The notes: a model not told the origin generated them from the sequence alone. Positions 1 through 8,412 are shown, counted from the stretch's first letter. The stretch is 64,000 nucleotides of DNA from an uncultured Saprospiraceae bacterium (GCA_937980645.1 CALJPQ010000019.1:1-64000), one strand, 5' to 3'. Made by a program: numbers and translations.

Positions 1-1
1 G

Positions 2-325
2 CCATATCAGGTGTACGAAAGTTGGCCGGAACGGTTTTACCAGGCCGTCATTCATCTGCTGTTTCGGTACTTAGGCATTCGGGTACACAGCGAAGTGTGC
101 ACGTCGGACGGTCGGATGGACTGCGCGGTGGAGACGTCGCACCGGGTGTATGTGCTGGAGTTCAAGTTGGACGAGCCGGTGGAGGTGGCGCTGGAGCAAA
201 TTCGTCGGAAGCGCTACTATGAGGCGTGGTGGCACTTGGGCAAGCCCGTGGTAGGTGTGGGAGTGGAACTGTCGAACCAGACGCGCAACATCGAGCGGTG
301 GGTGGCCGAAGAGATGAGCATGTAG
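2..325 (+). CDS. PD-(D/E)XK nuclease-like protein, C-terminal part (DUF1703/PDDEXK_9 type), 5' truncated by the window
   Basis: The reading frame is open from the first bases of the window, so the true start lies outside; a GTG at 11 is only an internal valine. The visible ~107 residues match the C-terminal nuclease-fold domain of the AAA-ATPase-like/DUF1703 proteins that are abundant in Bacteroidota. The fold elements are a GRMD segment, a following VYVLEFKL strand (the D...ExK pattern) and a helix with the typical EQIRRKRYYE stretch. In full-length relatives an N-terminal P-loop ATPase domain precedes this part. The cellular role of the family is not established; many copies look like selfish or defence-related genes. 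It ends 13 bases from the convergent acetoacetyl-CoA synthetase gene. Confidence 0.8.
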   Translation, partial: PYQVYESWPERFYQAVIHLLFRYLGIRVHSEVCTSDGRMDCAVETSHRVYVLEFKLDEPVEVALEQIRRKRYYEAWWHLGKPVVGVGVELSNQTRNIERWVAEEMSM

Positions 326-338
326 ATAGTGAGGGTAT

Positions 339-2315
339 TCACGGAGCCTTTTCGGCCCATTCGATAAAGAACTGCATTGCCTCTGGGTTGCGCATCGAGT
401 CGGGGTTGTAGGCCTTGTCCAGCGGCTTTTTCTGGAGGATTTTTTTGACGGGCGTTTCCATCTTTTTTCCGGAAATGGTGTACGGAATGTCGGGTGCGGC
501 GATGATGGCATCGGGCACGTGTCGGGGGCTGCATTCGGTGCGCAGGGTGTTTCGGATGCGTTGCTGTAGGGCGTCGTCGAGGGTGGCGCCGGGTTCCAGC
601 TGCACAAACAGAGGCATCCAGTCGGAGCCGTCGGGGCGTTCGAGGTTGAGGATGAGGGCGTCGCGGATTTCGGGTATCTGGTCTAAGGCGCGGTAGATTT
701 CGGCAGTGCCGATGCGTACACCCTGACGGTTGAGCGTAGCGTCGGAGCGGCCCAGGATGATGAGCGTCTGCCGTGGCGTTATGCACAGCCAGTCGCCGTG
801 GCGCCATACGCCCGGATAGTGCTCGAAGTAGCTGGAGCGGTATTTGGAGCCGTCGGGGTCGTTCCAGAAAAACACTGGCATAGAGGGCATGGGGCGCGTA
901 ACGACCATTTCGCCCACTTCGCCGGGCGGCACGGGGTGTCCGTCTTCGTCCCAGCTTTCCATGGCGCAGCCCAGACAGCGGCACTGGATTTCGCCCTCAT
1001 ACACGGGCAGCAGCGGGTTGCCACCCACCCAGGCCGTGCACACGTCGGTACCGCCCGCCATCGAGGAAAGCCATACGTCGGGCTTAACGCGCTCATAGAC
1101 CCACCGAAAGCCCTCCGGCGGCAACGGCGACCCAGTAGAGCCTATGCTGCGCAGAGCCGAAAGGTCGCAAGTGTCTTTGGGCGACAGGTCGGCCTTCCGG
1201 CAGCTCAGGATAAACGGCGCGCTGGTGCCGAAGTGGGTGATGCGCGTTTGCTCGGCCAGCTTCCACAAGACATCTAACGATGGGTAGGCCGGGCTACCGT
1301 CGTAGAGCACAGCCGTGGCGCCGGCCAGCAAAGAGCCGATGGTGAAGTTCCACATCATCCAGCCTGTGGTAGAGTACCAAAAGAAGCGCTCACCCGGATG
1401 CACGTCGTTGTGGAAGTGCATGTACTTGAGGTGCTCCAGCAGGTTGCCGCCGTGGCTATGCACAATGGCTTTGGGTACGCCAGTGGTGCCCGACGAGTAG
1501 AGCACCCATAGCGGATGTGCGAAGGGCAACGGCTCGAAGGCCAGCGGGCCGGCGGGTGTTTGCAGGGCTTCATCCCAGAGTACAACGCCGGGCAGCCCTT
1601 CGGGGCGAGGGTGCGCGTCCAGGTACGACACCCATACCACACGCTGGAGCGAGGGCAGCTGGCGACAGATGTCGCGCACGGCTTCGCGCTTGTCGAAGGG
1701 CTTACCGTTGTACGTATAGCCGTCTACGGCAATGAGGACTTTGGGTTCAATCTGGGCGAAGCGGTCCACCACACTGCTGACGCCGAAGTCGGGCGAGCAG
1801 CTCGACCACACGGCACCGATGCTCATGGCGGCCAGCACGGCAACCGCTGCGTGCGGAGTATTCGGCAAATAGGCGGCTACGCGATCGCCGCGCTGCACGC
1901 TGCTCTGGAGGAGGAATTGCGCCAGCGCCGCCACCTGCTGCTCCAGTTCAGCCCAGCTCAGTTGCCCGCTCAGGCCGCGTTCGTTTTGAAAAATAAGCGC
2001 GGGGTGCTCTGGACTTTTACAGCGGAACACATGCTCGGCGTAGTTGAGCGTAGCGCCCTCGAACCAGCGCGCGCCCGGCATCTCATCGCCCGACAGTACC
2101 CGCTCGTAGGGAGTGTGGCTGATGACCTCAAAGTACTCCCAGACCGTTTCCCAGAAGGCTTCCGGGTGTTCGGCCGACCAGGCCCACAGTGCCGGGTAGT
2201 GGTCGAGCGAAAGGCGTTTGTGTTCTCTCAGCCAGCGCATGTAGCGCGTCAGGTGGGCGTGTTCGCGCGTCTTGTCGTCGGGGGTCCAGAGGATGGCAGG
2301 TTCGCGGTCGAGCAT
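339..2315 (-). CDS. aacS: acetoacetyl-CoA synthetase (acetoacetate-CoA ligase)
   Basis: This ANL-superfamily adenylating enzyme of 658 residues activates acetoacetate to acetoacetyl-CoA with ATP and feeds ketone bodies into central or polymer metabolism. Visible motifs are an N-terminal acetyl-CoA-synthetase-type cap (from about residue 40), the phosphate-binding YSSGTTGVPKAIVHSHGG segment at 273-290, the GSTGSPLPPEG core motif, and near the C-terminus SGKKME (about 615-620) with the catalytic lysine. The length fits the family (about 650). The start is placed at the ATG at 2315, where homology begins; the frame stays open upstream but would run into the M16 peptidase gene. The 46-base gap suggests co-transcription with that peptidase, though no functional link is evident. 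Confidence 0.92.
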   Translation of the reverse strand: MLDREPAILWTPDDKTREHAHLTRYMRWLREHKRLSLDHYPALWAWSAEHPEAFWETVWEYFEVISHTPYERVLSGDEMPGARWFEGATLNYAEHVFRCKSPEHPALIFQNERGLSGQLSWAELEQQVAALAQFLLQSSVQRGDRVAAYLPNTPHAAVAVLAAMSIGAVWSSCSPDFGVSSVVDRFAQIEPKVLIAVDGYTYNGKPFDKREAVRDICRQLPSLQRVVWVSYLDAHPRPEGLPGVVLWDEALQTPAGPLAFEPLPFAHPLWVLYSSGTTGVPKAIVHSHGGNLLEHLKYMHFHNDVHPGERFFWYSTTGWMMWNFTIGSLLAGATAVLYDGSPAYPSLDVLWKLAEQTRITHFGTSAPFILSCRKADLSPKDTCDLSALRSIGSTGSPLPPEGFRWVYERVKPDVWLSSMAGGTDVCTAWVGGNPLLPVYEGEIQCRCLGCAMESWDEDGHPVPPGEVGEMVVTRPMPSMPVFFWNDPDGSKYRSSYFEHYPGVWRHGDWLCITPRQTLIILGRSDATLNRQGVRIGTAEIYRALDQIPEIRDALILNLERPDGSDWMPLFVQLEPGATLDDALQQRIRNTLRTECSPRHVPDAIIAAPDIPYTISGKKMETPVKKILQKKPLDKAYNPDSMRNPEAMQFFIEWAEKAP

Positions 2316-2361
2316 GTTCGGGCGTGTTTGCTGTGGTGGTTGGGAGGTAAAAGCCAAAGGT

Positions 2362-3606
2362 TCAGCCCGCCACACGCGGCTGATAGATAAGTATGGCGGC
2401 ATTTTCGGGTCGGAAGAGGAGCTGGGCAACGCGGTGTATATCTGCAGCGCTCACGGCGTTGTAGGTATCCACTTCCTGATTGAGCAATTCGGCGCGGTCA
2501 AGCAGTTCGTAGAAGCCTAGGTATTGCGCTTTGTTCAAAACACTGGTCTCCGAATAGATGACTGTGCTTTCGAAGCGGTGGCGGATTTTGGCCAATTCGC
2601 GTTCGCTAATAGGGGCAGCGGTCAGGTCGTGGAGAACGGCCCAGATAGATTCCACGACCTGTCGGGGTGTGGTGCCTTCGTTCAGTTTGGCTTCAATAAG
2701 AAGAATGCCTGGATCGAAGCTGGCCGTTACGGCGGCATCCACTGAAGCCAGCAGTGGTTGCTCTTTGACTAAGGCGCGGTACAGGCGTGAAGATTGGCCC
2801 ATGCCCAGCACGTCGGACAGCAAGTCGGCCGGGTAAAAATCAGGGTGCAGGCGCGGCGGTGTTCGGAAGGCCATGAATACGGCTGGAACGGGCACGTCGG
2901 CTTCCACAGTGCGCTCCAACAAGGCCGTTTGCGGCGGTTCCTCAGGCATAGTATGCTCGGGCACAGGGCCAGGTGGGATGGCACCAAACCACTTTTCGGC
3001 TAAGGTGAAGGCCTCATCGGCTCGGATTGGCCCACAGATGCTCAGCACGGCGTTGTTAGGCACGTACCAGCGTTCGTAAAAAGCGCGCACCTCCTCCAAT
3101 GTGGCACTGGCCACATGTTCGGGGTTAAGCCCAATGACCGGCCAGCGATACGGGTGCACGCGGTAGAGCATGTCCGACAGGTGGTGGAGCATGTCGCCGT
3201 ATGGCTCGCTCAGGCAGGTCTCCTTGAACTCTTCGATGACCACGCGGCGCTGCGTCTCGAAGGCGCGGCGCGTGATGCGCAGGTCCAGCATACGATCGCT
3301 TTCCAAGAAAAGCGCCGTTTCCACGTTTTGGGCCGGCAGTATCTCGTAGAAAGTCGTATAGTCGTTGGTCGTGTAGGCGTTGTTTTCGCCGCCGGCGCTC
3401 TGCAGCAGGTTGTCGAAGTTGGGCGCATTGCGGCTGCCCGAAAACATCAGGTGCTCAAACAGGTGGGCAAAGCCCGTGCGGTCGGGACGCTCATCGCGCG
3501 AGCCAACGAAGTAGGCCACGTTCACCGCCGCCAGCGGTGTATTAGGGTCCTCGTGCACCAGCACACGCAAACCGTTGGACAAAACCCGGCGCTCAAAAGA
3601 GACCAT
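2362..3606 (-). CDS. M16 family zinc metallopeptidase (processing-peptidase/PqqL-like)
   Basis: This 414-residue protein has the inverted zinc motif HLFEH at residues 48-52 (HxxEH), with the third metal ligand expected at Glu125 or Glu126 in the VVIEEFKE segment. The N-terminal M16 domain is followed by an inactive M16 C-terminal domain from about residue 170. Single-chain enzymes of this size usually act as dimers that degrade or process peptides. No signal peptide is seen with the ATG at 3606; a TTG at 3633 could add nine residues but is less likely. Many Bacteroidota encode pairs of M16 genes side by side, whereas here only one is present. It is probably first in a unit with aacS. Confidence 0.9.
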   Translation of the reverse strand: MVSFERRVLSNGLRVLVHEDPNTPLAAVNVAYFVGSRDERPDRTGFAHLFEHLMFSGSRNAPNFDNLLQSAGGENNAYTTNDYTTFYEILPAQNVETALFLESDRMLDLRITRRAFETQRRVVIEEFKETCLSEPYGDMLHHLSDMLYRVHPYRWPVIGLNPEHVASATLEEVRAFYERWYVPNNAVLSICGPIRADEAFTLAEKWFGAIPPGPVPEHTMPEEPPQTALLERTVEADVPVPAVFMAFRTPPRLHPDFYPADLLSDVLGMGQSSRLYRALVKEQPLLASVDAAVTASFDPGILLIEAKLNEGTTPRQVVESIWAVLHDLTAAPISERELAKIRHRFESTVIYSETSVLNKAQYLGFYELLDRAELLNQEVDTYNAVSAADIHRVAQLLFRPENAAILIYQPRVAG

Positions 3607-3941
3607 ACGCCTCGTGTGTTTTTTGAAGTGCAAAGAAAGGACGAGGGCTATAGTTGGAGAAATGCCGGGCCGCCGCGAAGTGTTGCAATAATACCATCCG
3701 CGCGAAGCTCTGGCCTTAGACCGAAAAATCTCGTCAGCTCTTTTGGCCCTTTTTTATACCTGATGAAAACCTGATAGCAAGAGCCAATGGACTGTACCGC
3801 AAAGACTTATGCCTTCGTCAGCCATGAGCGCCACAAAAAACAAGTTATTTTTTTAAAAAAATTTTGTTTTAAAAAAGGGTTTGCTGCACCTTTGTTGCAC
3901 TTTTCAAACATTTTTATTCACCTTCAAACCCATATCAGGCA
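3607..3941. other. intergenic region between divergent genes
   Basis: The 335 bases separate the divergent M16 peptidase and SRPBCC genes. The right half is very AT-rich (runs of T and A at 3846-3880) and contains the promoter candidate at 3863-3894. I see no RNA gene or convincing small ORF; the open frame from 3881 is out of frame with the SRPBCC gene and overlaps it. Confidence 0.5.
3863..3894 (+). promoter_or_regulatory. Bacteroidota-type promoter for the SRPBCC gene
   Basis: TTTG at 3863-3866, a 20-base spacer, then CACCTTTG at 3887-3894. This fits the Bacteroidota primary sigma consensus (TTTG, about 19-21 bases, TANNTTTG) except that T is replaced by C at the first -7 base. It lies about 50 bases upstream of the ATG at 3942 in an AT-rich stretch. 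Confidence 0.4.
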
Positions 3942-4361
3942 ATGAAGCGGCTAGCTTTTTCCATCTCCATCCATGCACCGCGAGAGCGCGTATGGCAGGT
4001 GCTGTGGGACGACGCGACTTACCGCCAATGGACAGCAGTGTTCAGCGACGATTCGCACGCTGAAAGCGACTGGCAGGAAGGCAGCTTCGTGCGCTTTTTA
4101 GACGGCAAGGGCAACGGCATGTTGAGCCGGATTGCCCGGCTCATTCCGAACGAATACATGTCCTTCGAGCATTTGGGTCAGCTACGCGACAATGCTAAGG
4201 ACCGGACAAAGTGGTCAGGTTTTATGGAAAATTATCGGCTGACCCACGGCGAACACGGCACACTCCTGCAAGTCGAAGTGGATACGGAAGATGAGCATGC
4301 AGACGTATTTCGCGACCTTTTTCCCAAAGCCTTACAAAAAGTAAAAGAACTGGCCGAATAG
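3942..4361 (+). CDS. SRPBCC-domain protein (AHSA1/START-like)
   Basis: This 139-residue protein has the helix-grip fold pattern. It starts with FSISIHAPRERVWQVLWDD, the strand-helix signature of the Bet v1/START superfamily, has a central pair of strands (EGSFVRFLDGKGNGMLSRI), and ends in the long C-terminal helix. Family members bind small hydrophobic ligands or act as co-chaperone-like proteins; substrate and role cannot be read from the sequence. No signal peptide is present, so it is cytoplasmic. The VOC-fold gene follows after 47 bases on the same strand, and such pairs of small environment-response proteins are common, so co-transcription is likely. Confidence 0.85.
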   Translation: MKRLAFSISIHAPRERVWQVLWDDATYRQWTAVFSDDSHAESDWQEGSFVRFLDGKGNGMLSRIARLIPNEYMSFEHLGQLRDNAKDRTKWSGFMENYRLTHGEHGTLLQVEVDTEDEHADVFRDLFPKALQKVKELAE

Positions 4362-4408
4362 GCCACAAGCCTCACCGTATTTCTTCACCTTTTATCCTTT
4401 TTTAAAAC

Positions 4409-4852
4409 ATGGCAGACGTCAATATTTATCTGAATTTCCCGGGCAACGCCGAGGAGGCGCTGCATTTTTATCACTCCGTATTCGGCGGCGACTTTGCAGG
4501 CGGGGGCATTATGCGTTTTAGCGACATGCCGCCTCAGGAGGGCATGCCTCCGCTGCCGGAGCGTTGTCGCAACATGGTCATGCACGCCTCCTTGCCTATT
4601 CTGGGCGGCGTGTTCACCCTGATGGCGAGCGACGCGCCAGAGGAAATGGGCTTCCACGTACAGTTTGGCAATCACGCCTATATCAACCTCAGCCCTGATA
4701 CGCGCGAAGAGACCCGCCGACTATTCAACGCCCTATCGGAAGGCGGCCAGATAGAGCAAGAGCTGCAAGACATGTTTTGGGGCGATTACTACGGCGCTTG
4801 TGTGGACAAGTTTGGCGTGCGCTGGATGTTCAATTGTGCGGAGAAAGCATAA
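4409..4852 (+). CDS. VOC/PhnB-like glyoxalase-fold protein
   Basis: This 147-residue protein has the PhnB-type vicinal oxygen chelate fold. It opens with a NIYLNFPGNAEEALHFYHSVFGG motif, typical of the 3-demethylubiquinone methyltransferase-like/PhnB subfamily. It contains the MASD segment and ends with the family signature WGDYYGACVDKFGVRWMFN. Despite the family name these proteins are not proven methyltransferases, and the substrate is unknown. It is cytoplasmic. It is the second gene after the SRPBCC protein and is followed by a repeat-bearing intergenic region, so the unit likely ends here. Confidence 0.88.
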   Translation: MADVNIYLNFPGNAEEALHFYHSVFGGDFAGGGIMRFSDMPPQEGMPPLPERCRNMVMHASLPILGGVFTLMASDAPEEMGFHVQFGNHAYINLSPDTREETRRLFNALSEGGQIEQELQDMFWGDYYGACVDKFGVRWMFNCAEKA

Positions 4853-4899
4853 AGCAGCAGATAGGCCATTCGCCGGTGCATTTGCCTTTTGGGGTTCCC

Positions 4900-4995
4900 T
4901 GTGGGGAGGTGTCGTCTTCGGGCTTTTCGTTTTTCATTCGTGCCGCCCTTACCGCCTGAGGACGATGGAATTTTGTTTTGTCTGCGTAAGATGAG
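4900..4995 (+). repeat. dispersed intergenic repeat family 1, copy A
   Basis: This stretch aligns by eye with the reverse complement of 59207-59342. Shared blocks include GAGGTGTCG/AGGTGTCGCC at the left, TTTTTC-TTCGTGC in the middle, GCCTGAGGACGATGG, then ATTTTGT and CTGC-TAAGAT at the right. Copy A lacks about 40 bases present in the other copy. It lies between the VOC gene and the TPR gene and encodes nothing recognisable. A shorter related palindrome lies at 16699-16736. Confidence 0.6.
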
Positions 4996-5070
4996 TAAGG
5001 AGGATGATGTGCCCGGTAGTACCATAGTCATGTACTGGCTAAATGCCCTGCCTCTCGCCAATATCCTGGC

Positions 5071-5078
5071 TACCTTTG
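5071..5078 (+). promoter_or_regulatory. -7 box upstream of the TPR gene
   Basis: This is a perfect TACCTTTG box 32 bases before the ATG at 5111. No good -33 TTTG is found at the expected distance, so only the -7 element supports it. Confidence 0.35.
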
Positions 5079-5110
5079 CCGCGGCGGGTTTTGGCCTGTC
5101 TGTGAATTAA

Positions 5111-6055
5111 ATGTTTGATAACGAGTCTTTTGATGGTCTGGCCCGCCGGGCGTTTCGGGAGCCAGGAAATGTAGGTTTGTTCCGTGCGCTGCTGATACAT
5201 ACGGAGTGCTTAGGCAATTATACCAAGAGCCGCCAGTTGTACGAAGCGCTTACGCAGCGGCATCCGTATTGTGCTCATGCCTGGTACAATTTGGGCTGGA
5301 CGCTTGCGGGATTGAACGAGGTGGAGGGGGCCCTAGATGCTTTTGAGTATGCCTATCTGGCCCAGCCTACGCTAAAGGCGGCCTATGAGGCGTATGCGGC
5401 TTGGGCCTTGCTCAGCGGCAGCCCCCGGCGCGCCTGGTTGTGCTACGACGAGATGATGCAGCACTTAGATGCAGACGGCCAGGATCTGTGCCGCCTTGCT
5501 ATGAGTCAGCGCCTCGCTGGCGACGTGGTGGCGTCAAAAGCCACTGCTCGCCGGGCGCTCCAGCTCGACCCTTACCATGCCGAGGCCTGTTACCAGCTGG
5601 CTGCCGGCTTTGCCGAAGAGGGCGACGACCGCCAGGCTTTGCGCTGGCTGCGTCAGGCCGTGCGCAACGACGACAAGCACGTCGCCGCTCACCAATTGCT
5701 TGCTGCTGTGTACAACCGGACCGATCGGCCGCATTTGGCCCAGCACCATGCCTGGTGCGCCGTCGAGCAGGCCCCCGACGCCGCAGAAGCATGGATGTGC
5801 TTGCTGGAAAGCCTTGTCCGACAACAAAACTTTGAGGATGCCGCCCAAACCGCTCAGGTCGCCCTGCAACACGCCGATACCGCCGAACTGCTCTACTGCG
5901 CCACCGCCTGCCACTTCATGGCCGGGCAACGCGAACCAGCACTCGAACTGCTCCAGCGAGCCTTCCAGCGCGCGCCCGAACGCAGTGCCCTGCTCTTCCA
6001 GTGGGCGCCCCATCTGCTCGACGATGAAACGGTGCAAAAAGTCTTACAACTTTAA
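5111..6055 (+). CDS. tetratricopeptide-repeat protein
   Basis: This 314-residue protein is built almost entirely of helical TPR-like units. Recognisable repeats include ALTQRHPYCAHAWYNLGWTL (about 47-66), a unit around YHAEACYQLAAGFAEEGDDR (about 155-174), and later units ending near residue 300. There is no signal peptide, membrane segment or catalytic domain, so it is probably a cytoplasmic scaffold for protein-protein contacts. Partners are unknown. It is followed by rplU but separated from it by a strong separate promoter, so it is likely a single-gene unit. The product name is structural rather than functional. Confidence 0.85.
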   Translation: MFDNESFDGLARRAFREPGNVGLFRALLIHTECLGNYTKSRQLYEALTQRHPYCAHAWYNLGWTLAGLNEVEGALDAFEYAYLAQPTLKAAYEAYAAWALLSGSPRRAWLCYDEMMQHLDADGQDLCRLAMSQRLAGDVVASKATARRALQLDPYHAEACYQLAAGFAEEGDDRQALRWLRQAVRNDDKHVAAHQLLAAVYNRTDRPHLAQHHAWCAVEQAPDAAEAWMCLLESLVRQQNFEDAAQTAQVALQHADTAELLYCATACHFMAGQREPALELLQRAFQRAPERSALLFQWAPHLLDDETVQKVLQL

Positions 6056-6061
6056 AAAATC

Positions 6062-6094
6062 TTTGGTTATCCAAACTCGACGTACGTACCTTTG
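6062..6094 (+). promoter_or_regulatory. promoter of the rplU-rpmA operon
   Basis: TTTG at 6062-6065, 21 bases, then TACCTTTG at 6087-6094: a full match to the Bacteroidota housekeeping promoter. The start of transcription is expected near 6100, giving a leader of about 48 bases before the rplU ATG at 6148. Confidence 0.65.
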
Positions 6095-6147
6095 CCGGCC
6101 CTTTCGAGGGTAATTATTTTTCTGGCAATAAAACCGCATTTTCTCAC

Positions 6148-6459
6148 ATGTTCGCGATTGTTTCCATCGCCGGTCAACAGTTCAAAGTCGAGGAAGGTCA
6201 GAAGATCTTCGTCCACCGGCTGGCAGCTCAGGAAGGAGATGCTGTCTCCTTCGACACCGTGCACCTCATTGACCGCGGCGCAGAGGTGTCTATTGGTACC
6301 CCGTATGTAACGGGCGCTCAGGTCAAAGCTACTGTATTAGGGCACCTGAAGGGCGACAAAGTCCTTGTCTTTCACAAAAAACGCCGCAAAGGCTATCGCA
6401 AGAAAAAAGGCCATCGGCAGTCGTTCACCCAATTGAAAATTGAAGCCATTGCCGGCTAA
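6148..6459 (+). CDS. rplU: 50S ribosomal protein L21
   Basis: This 103-residue protein has the family opening MFAIVSIAGQQFKVEEGQKI, a GD...FDTVHLI core, and the C-terminal basic loop KVLVFHKKRRKGYRKKKGHRQ with the final FTQLKIEAI strand, which binds 23S rRNA. The length matches a plain L21. In many Bacteroidota L21 itself carries a C-terminal HhH extension; here it does not, and the extension sits on L27 instead. It is followed after 39 bases by rpmA in the universal order. Confidence 0.97.
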   Translation: MFAIVSIAGQQFKVEEGQKIFVHRLAAQEGDAVSFDTVHLIDRGAEVSIGTPYVTGAQVKATVLGHLKGDKVLVFHKKRRKGYRKKKGHRQSFTQLKIEAIAG

Positions 6460-6498
6460 CGGCCATTCATTCATCCACCTTAAAAAAGACTCCACGTC

Positions 6499-7317
6499 AT
6501 GGCACATAAGAAAGGCGTAGGTTCTACCGATAACGGCCGCGACAGTAAAAGCAAGCGCTTGGGCGTCAAGATTTTCGGCGGTCAGAAAGCCCGTGCGGGC
6601 AACATCATCGTGCGCCAGCGCGGCACGAAGTTTCACCCTGGCGACAATGTTTACATGGGTCGCGACCATACTCTTCACGCGGCAGTAGATGGCGTTGTGG
6701 CCTTCAAGCGCACGTACAAGGACCGCCGCATCGTCAGCGTCGTTCCGTTTTCCGAGGTATTGGAGGTAGCGGCTCCGGAAGCCGTGGTGAAGACAGCTTC
6801 CAGCCCGCGCAAGCCTGAAGCTGTTGCTCCAGTAGCTGTGGCCGAGGCGCCCTTTGCAGAAGCCGAGGCTCCGGCCGCAATCGCTGAGCCGGCCGAAACT
6901 GCAGCGGTAGAAGCGCCGACTTCGGTTGCTGAGGTTGCTGCGGAGCCTGCCGTAGAAGCTCCGGCTGTAGAAGAAGCCCCGGTTGCTTCCGCTGAGGCAA
7001 AAGCTGAGGAAGAGGTCAGTGCCTCGGCCAAAAAATCCGCCAAGAAAGCGCCCAAGCTCAACGACCTGAAAATCATCGAGGGCATTGGGCCCAAAATTGA
7101 GCAGCTGCTGCACGAGGCAGGCATTGACACCTGGGAAGCTTTAGCGAATACGCCCGTGGAGCGTCTGCGCGAAATTCTGGAGGCAGCCGGCCCGCGCTAT
7201 CAGGTGCACGACCCGGGCACGTGGCCCGCTCAGGCCCGCTTTGCGGCCAATGGCGAGTGGGAAGAGCTGAAAGACTATCAGGACATGCTCATCGGCGGTC
7301 GCAAACCGGTAGAATAA
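6499..7317 (+). CDS. rpmA: 50S ribosomal protein L27 with C-terminal low-complexity linker and helix-hairpin-helix domain
   Basis: Residues 1-88 are a normal L27: [20 protein letters not shown] with no cleavable N-terminal extension, then [23 protein letters not shown] and GRDHTL. L27 is usually about 85 residues; this protein has 272. Residues 90-180 are an Ala/Glu/Pro/Val-rich linker, and 186-272 form a folded module with [19 protein letters not shown], a helix-hairpin-helix motif, and a [20 protein letters not shown] tail. The same kind of module is known to me as a C-terminal extension in Bacteroidota ribosomal and other small proteins. The reading frame is unbroken, with no stop or internal start to suggest two genes. 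The HhH may bind RNA or DNA (inference). Confidence 0.93.
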   Translation: MAHKKGVGSTDNGRDSKSKRLGVKIFGGQKARAGNIIVRQRGTKFHPGDNVYMGRDHTLHAAVDGVVAFKRTYKDRRIVSVVPFSEVLEVAAPEAVVKTASSPRKPEAVAPVAVAEAPFAEAEAPAAIAEPAETAAVEAPTSVAEVAAEPAVEAPAVEEAPVASAEAKAEEEVSASAKKSAKKAPKLNDLKIIEGIGPKIEQLLHEAGIDTWEALANTPVERLREILEAAGPRYQVHDPGTWPAQARFAANGEWEELKDYQDMLIGGRKPVE

Positions 7318-7360
7318 GCCCGCAACGCGGTTACGAAATACTTCCTTCATCACAAAAAGC

Positions 7361-7401
7361 AAGAGCGGTGGGCGTTCGCTGAAGAACTCCACCGCTCTTT
7401 T
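7361..7401 (+). terminator. intrinsic terminator of rplU-rpmA
   Basis: A perfect 11-base inverted repeat, AAGAGCGGTGG at 7361-7371 with CCACCGCTCTT at 7389-7399, is followed by a short T run. It lies 43 bases after the rpmA stop and just before crcB. Confidence 0.75.
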
Positions 7402-7417
7402 GCATTTTCCGACGCGC

Positions 7418-7783
7418 ATGCTCAAGCCTTTCATTCTGGTTTTTTTCGGGGGTGGCATCGGCAGTTTGGTTCGGTATAGTGTGTGGCTGTTGCTACGCCC
7501 ATGGCAGGCCCATTTTCCGTGGGCGACATTTGCCGCCAACGCGCTGGCCTGTTTCCTGTTCGGCCTGTTTCTGGCCTGGCAGGGGCATGGCTGGCTATCG
7601 GACGACCGCCGCTTGCTGCTGATTACAGGCTTCTGCGGTGGCTTCAGCACCTATTCCACTTTTACCTCCGAAAGCTGGGGCCTCTGGCAAAGCGGCCACT
7701 ATGGCGCGTGGCTGGCTTATGTGGCGGGCCAGTTTGTGGTGTGCACCGCTTTCTTGCTGCTGGGGCTGCGTCTGGGCAGTTGA
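7418..7783 (+). CDS. crcB: fluoride ion channel CrcB/Fluc
   Basis: This 121-residue inner-membrane protein has four hydrophobic segments. It opens with FFGGGIGSLVRY and carries the diagnostic GFCGGFSTYSTFTSE segment that lines the fluoride path, plus the conserved Asn in TFAANALACFLFG. Fluc channels are dual-topology homodimers that export toxic fluoride. The start is taken at the ATG at 7418; an upstream TTG at 7400 lies inside the preceding terminator. No fluoride riboswitch (crcB motif) is visible in the short upstream gap. Confidence 0.93.
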   Translation: MLKPFILVFFGGGIGSLVRYSVWLLLRPWQAHFPWATFAANALACFLFGLFLAWQGHGWLSDDRRLLLITGFCGGFSTYSTFTSESWGLWQSGHYGAWLAYVAGQFVVCTAFLLLGLRLGS

Positions 7784-7800
7784 CCTTCGCGTGCCCGGTG

Positions 7801-8412
7801 TTACTTCGATGTCGCCCGCCACTTAATGGTGCAGCCGATAGCTTTGGTTTCGGTGCGCGGTACCTCTTTGCCAGCCAGCAGGGCTTCAATAGCATTTTCC
7901 AAGTAGCGCTCCTTTACTGCGTTCGGCTCTTCGTGGTTGTCGTCAATGGCTCCGATGTAGCGCACGCGCAAGTTTTTGTCTAACAGAAATACATGTGGTG
8001 TGCGTGTGGCGCCGTAGGCGCGGGCAATTTCCTGGGTCTCATCGTAAAGGTAAACAAAGGGGAAGCCCTTTTCTTTGGCGCGCTTTTGCATGTTTTCGTA
8101 GCTGTCGGCGGGCTGAACATCCTTGTCGTTGGGGTTGATGGCCACGACCGGGAAGCCCTTCTTCGCATACTTATTGTGCAGGGCGATAATGCGGTCTTCA
8201 TACGCCACCGAAAATGGGCAGTGATTGCAGGTGAAGATGACGACGTACCCTTTGGCCTTCTTCATCTTGCTCAAAGAGACCATTTTGCCATCCACATTTT
8301 TGAGGTTGAAGTCGCGCGCGACATCGCCGACGCGATAGCCGCCGCTTTGCGCCCAAAGCGCAGCAGCCGAGAGGAAGAAAAACAGAAGCGACAGTTGGAG
8401 TGCGTGTTTCAT
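7801..8412 (-). CDS. exported thioredoxin-fold (redoxin) protein with CNHC motif
   Basis: This 203-residue protein has a signal peptide (MKHALQLSLLFFFLSAAALWAQ) followed by an AhpC/TSA-like thioredoxin fold: GDVARDFNLKNVDG, then VIFTCNHCPFSVAYEDR with Cys62 and Cys65, and TPHVFLLDKNLRVRYIGAIDDN. Relatives are annotated as redoxin or thioredoxin-family proteins of unknown substrate; the CNHCPF form is typical. It would act in the periplasm. A second thioredoxin-fold gene lies 35 bases upstream on the same strand, and the two probably form a periplasmic thiol-redox unit. The C-terminal CTIKW near residue 195 gives a further Cys. Confidence 0.88.
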   Translation of the reverse strand: MKHALQLSLLFFFLSAAALWAQSGGYRVGDVARDFNLKNVDGKMVSLSKMKKAKGYVVIFTCNHCPFSVAYEDRIIALHNKYAKKGFPVVAINPNDKDVQPADSYENMQKRAKEKGFPFVYLYDETQEIARAYGATRTPHVFLLDKNLRVRYIGAIDDNHEEPNAVKERYLENAIEALLAGKEVPRTETKAIGCTIKWRATSK

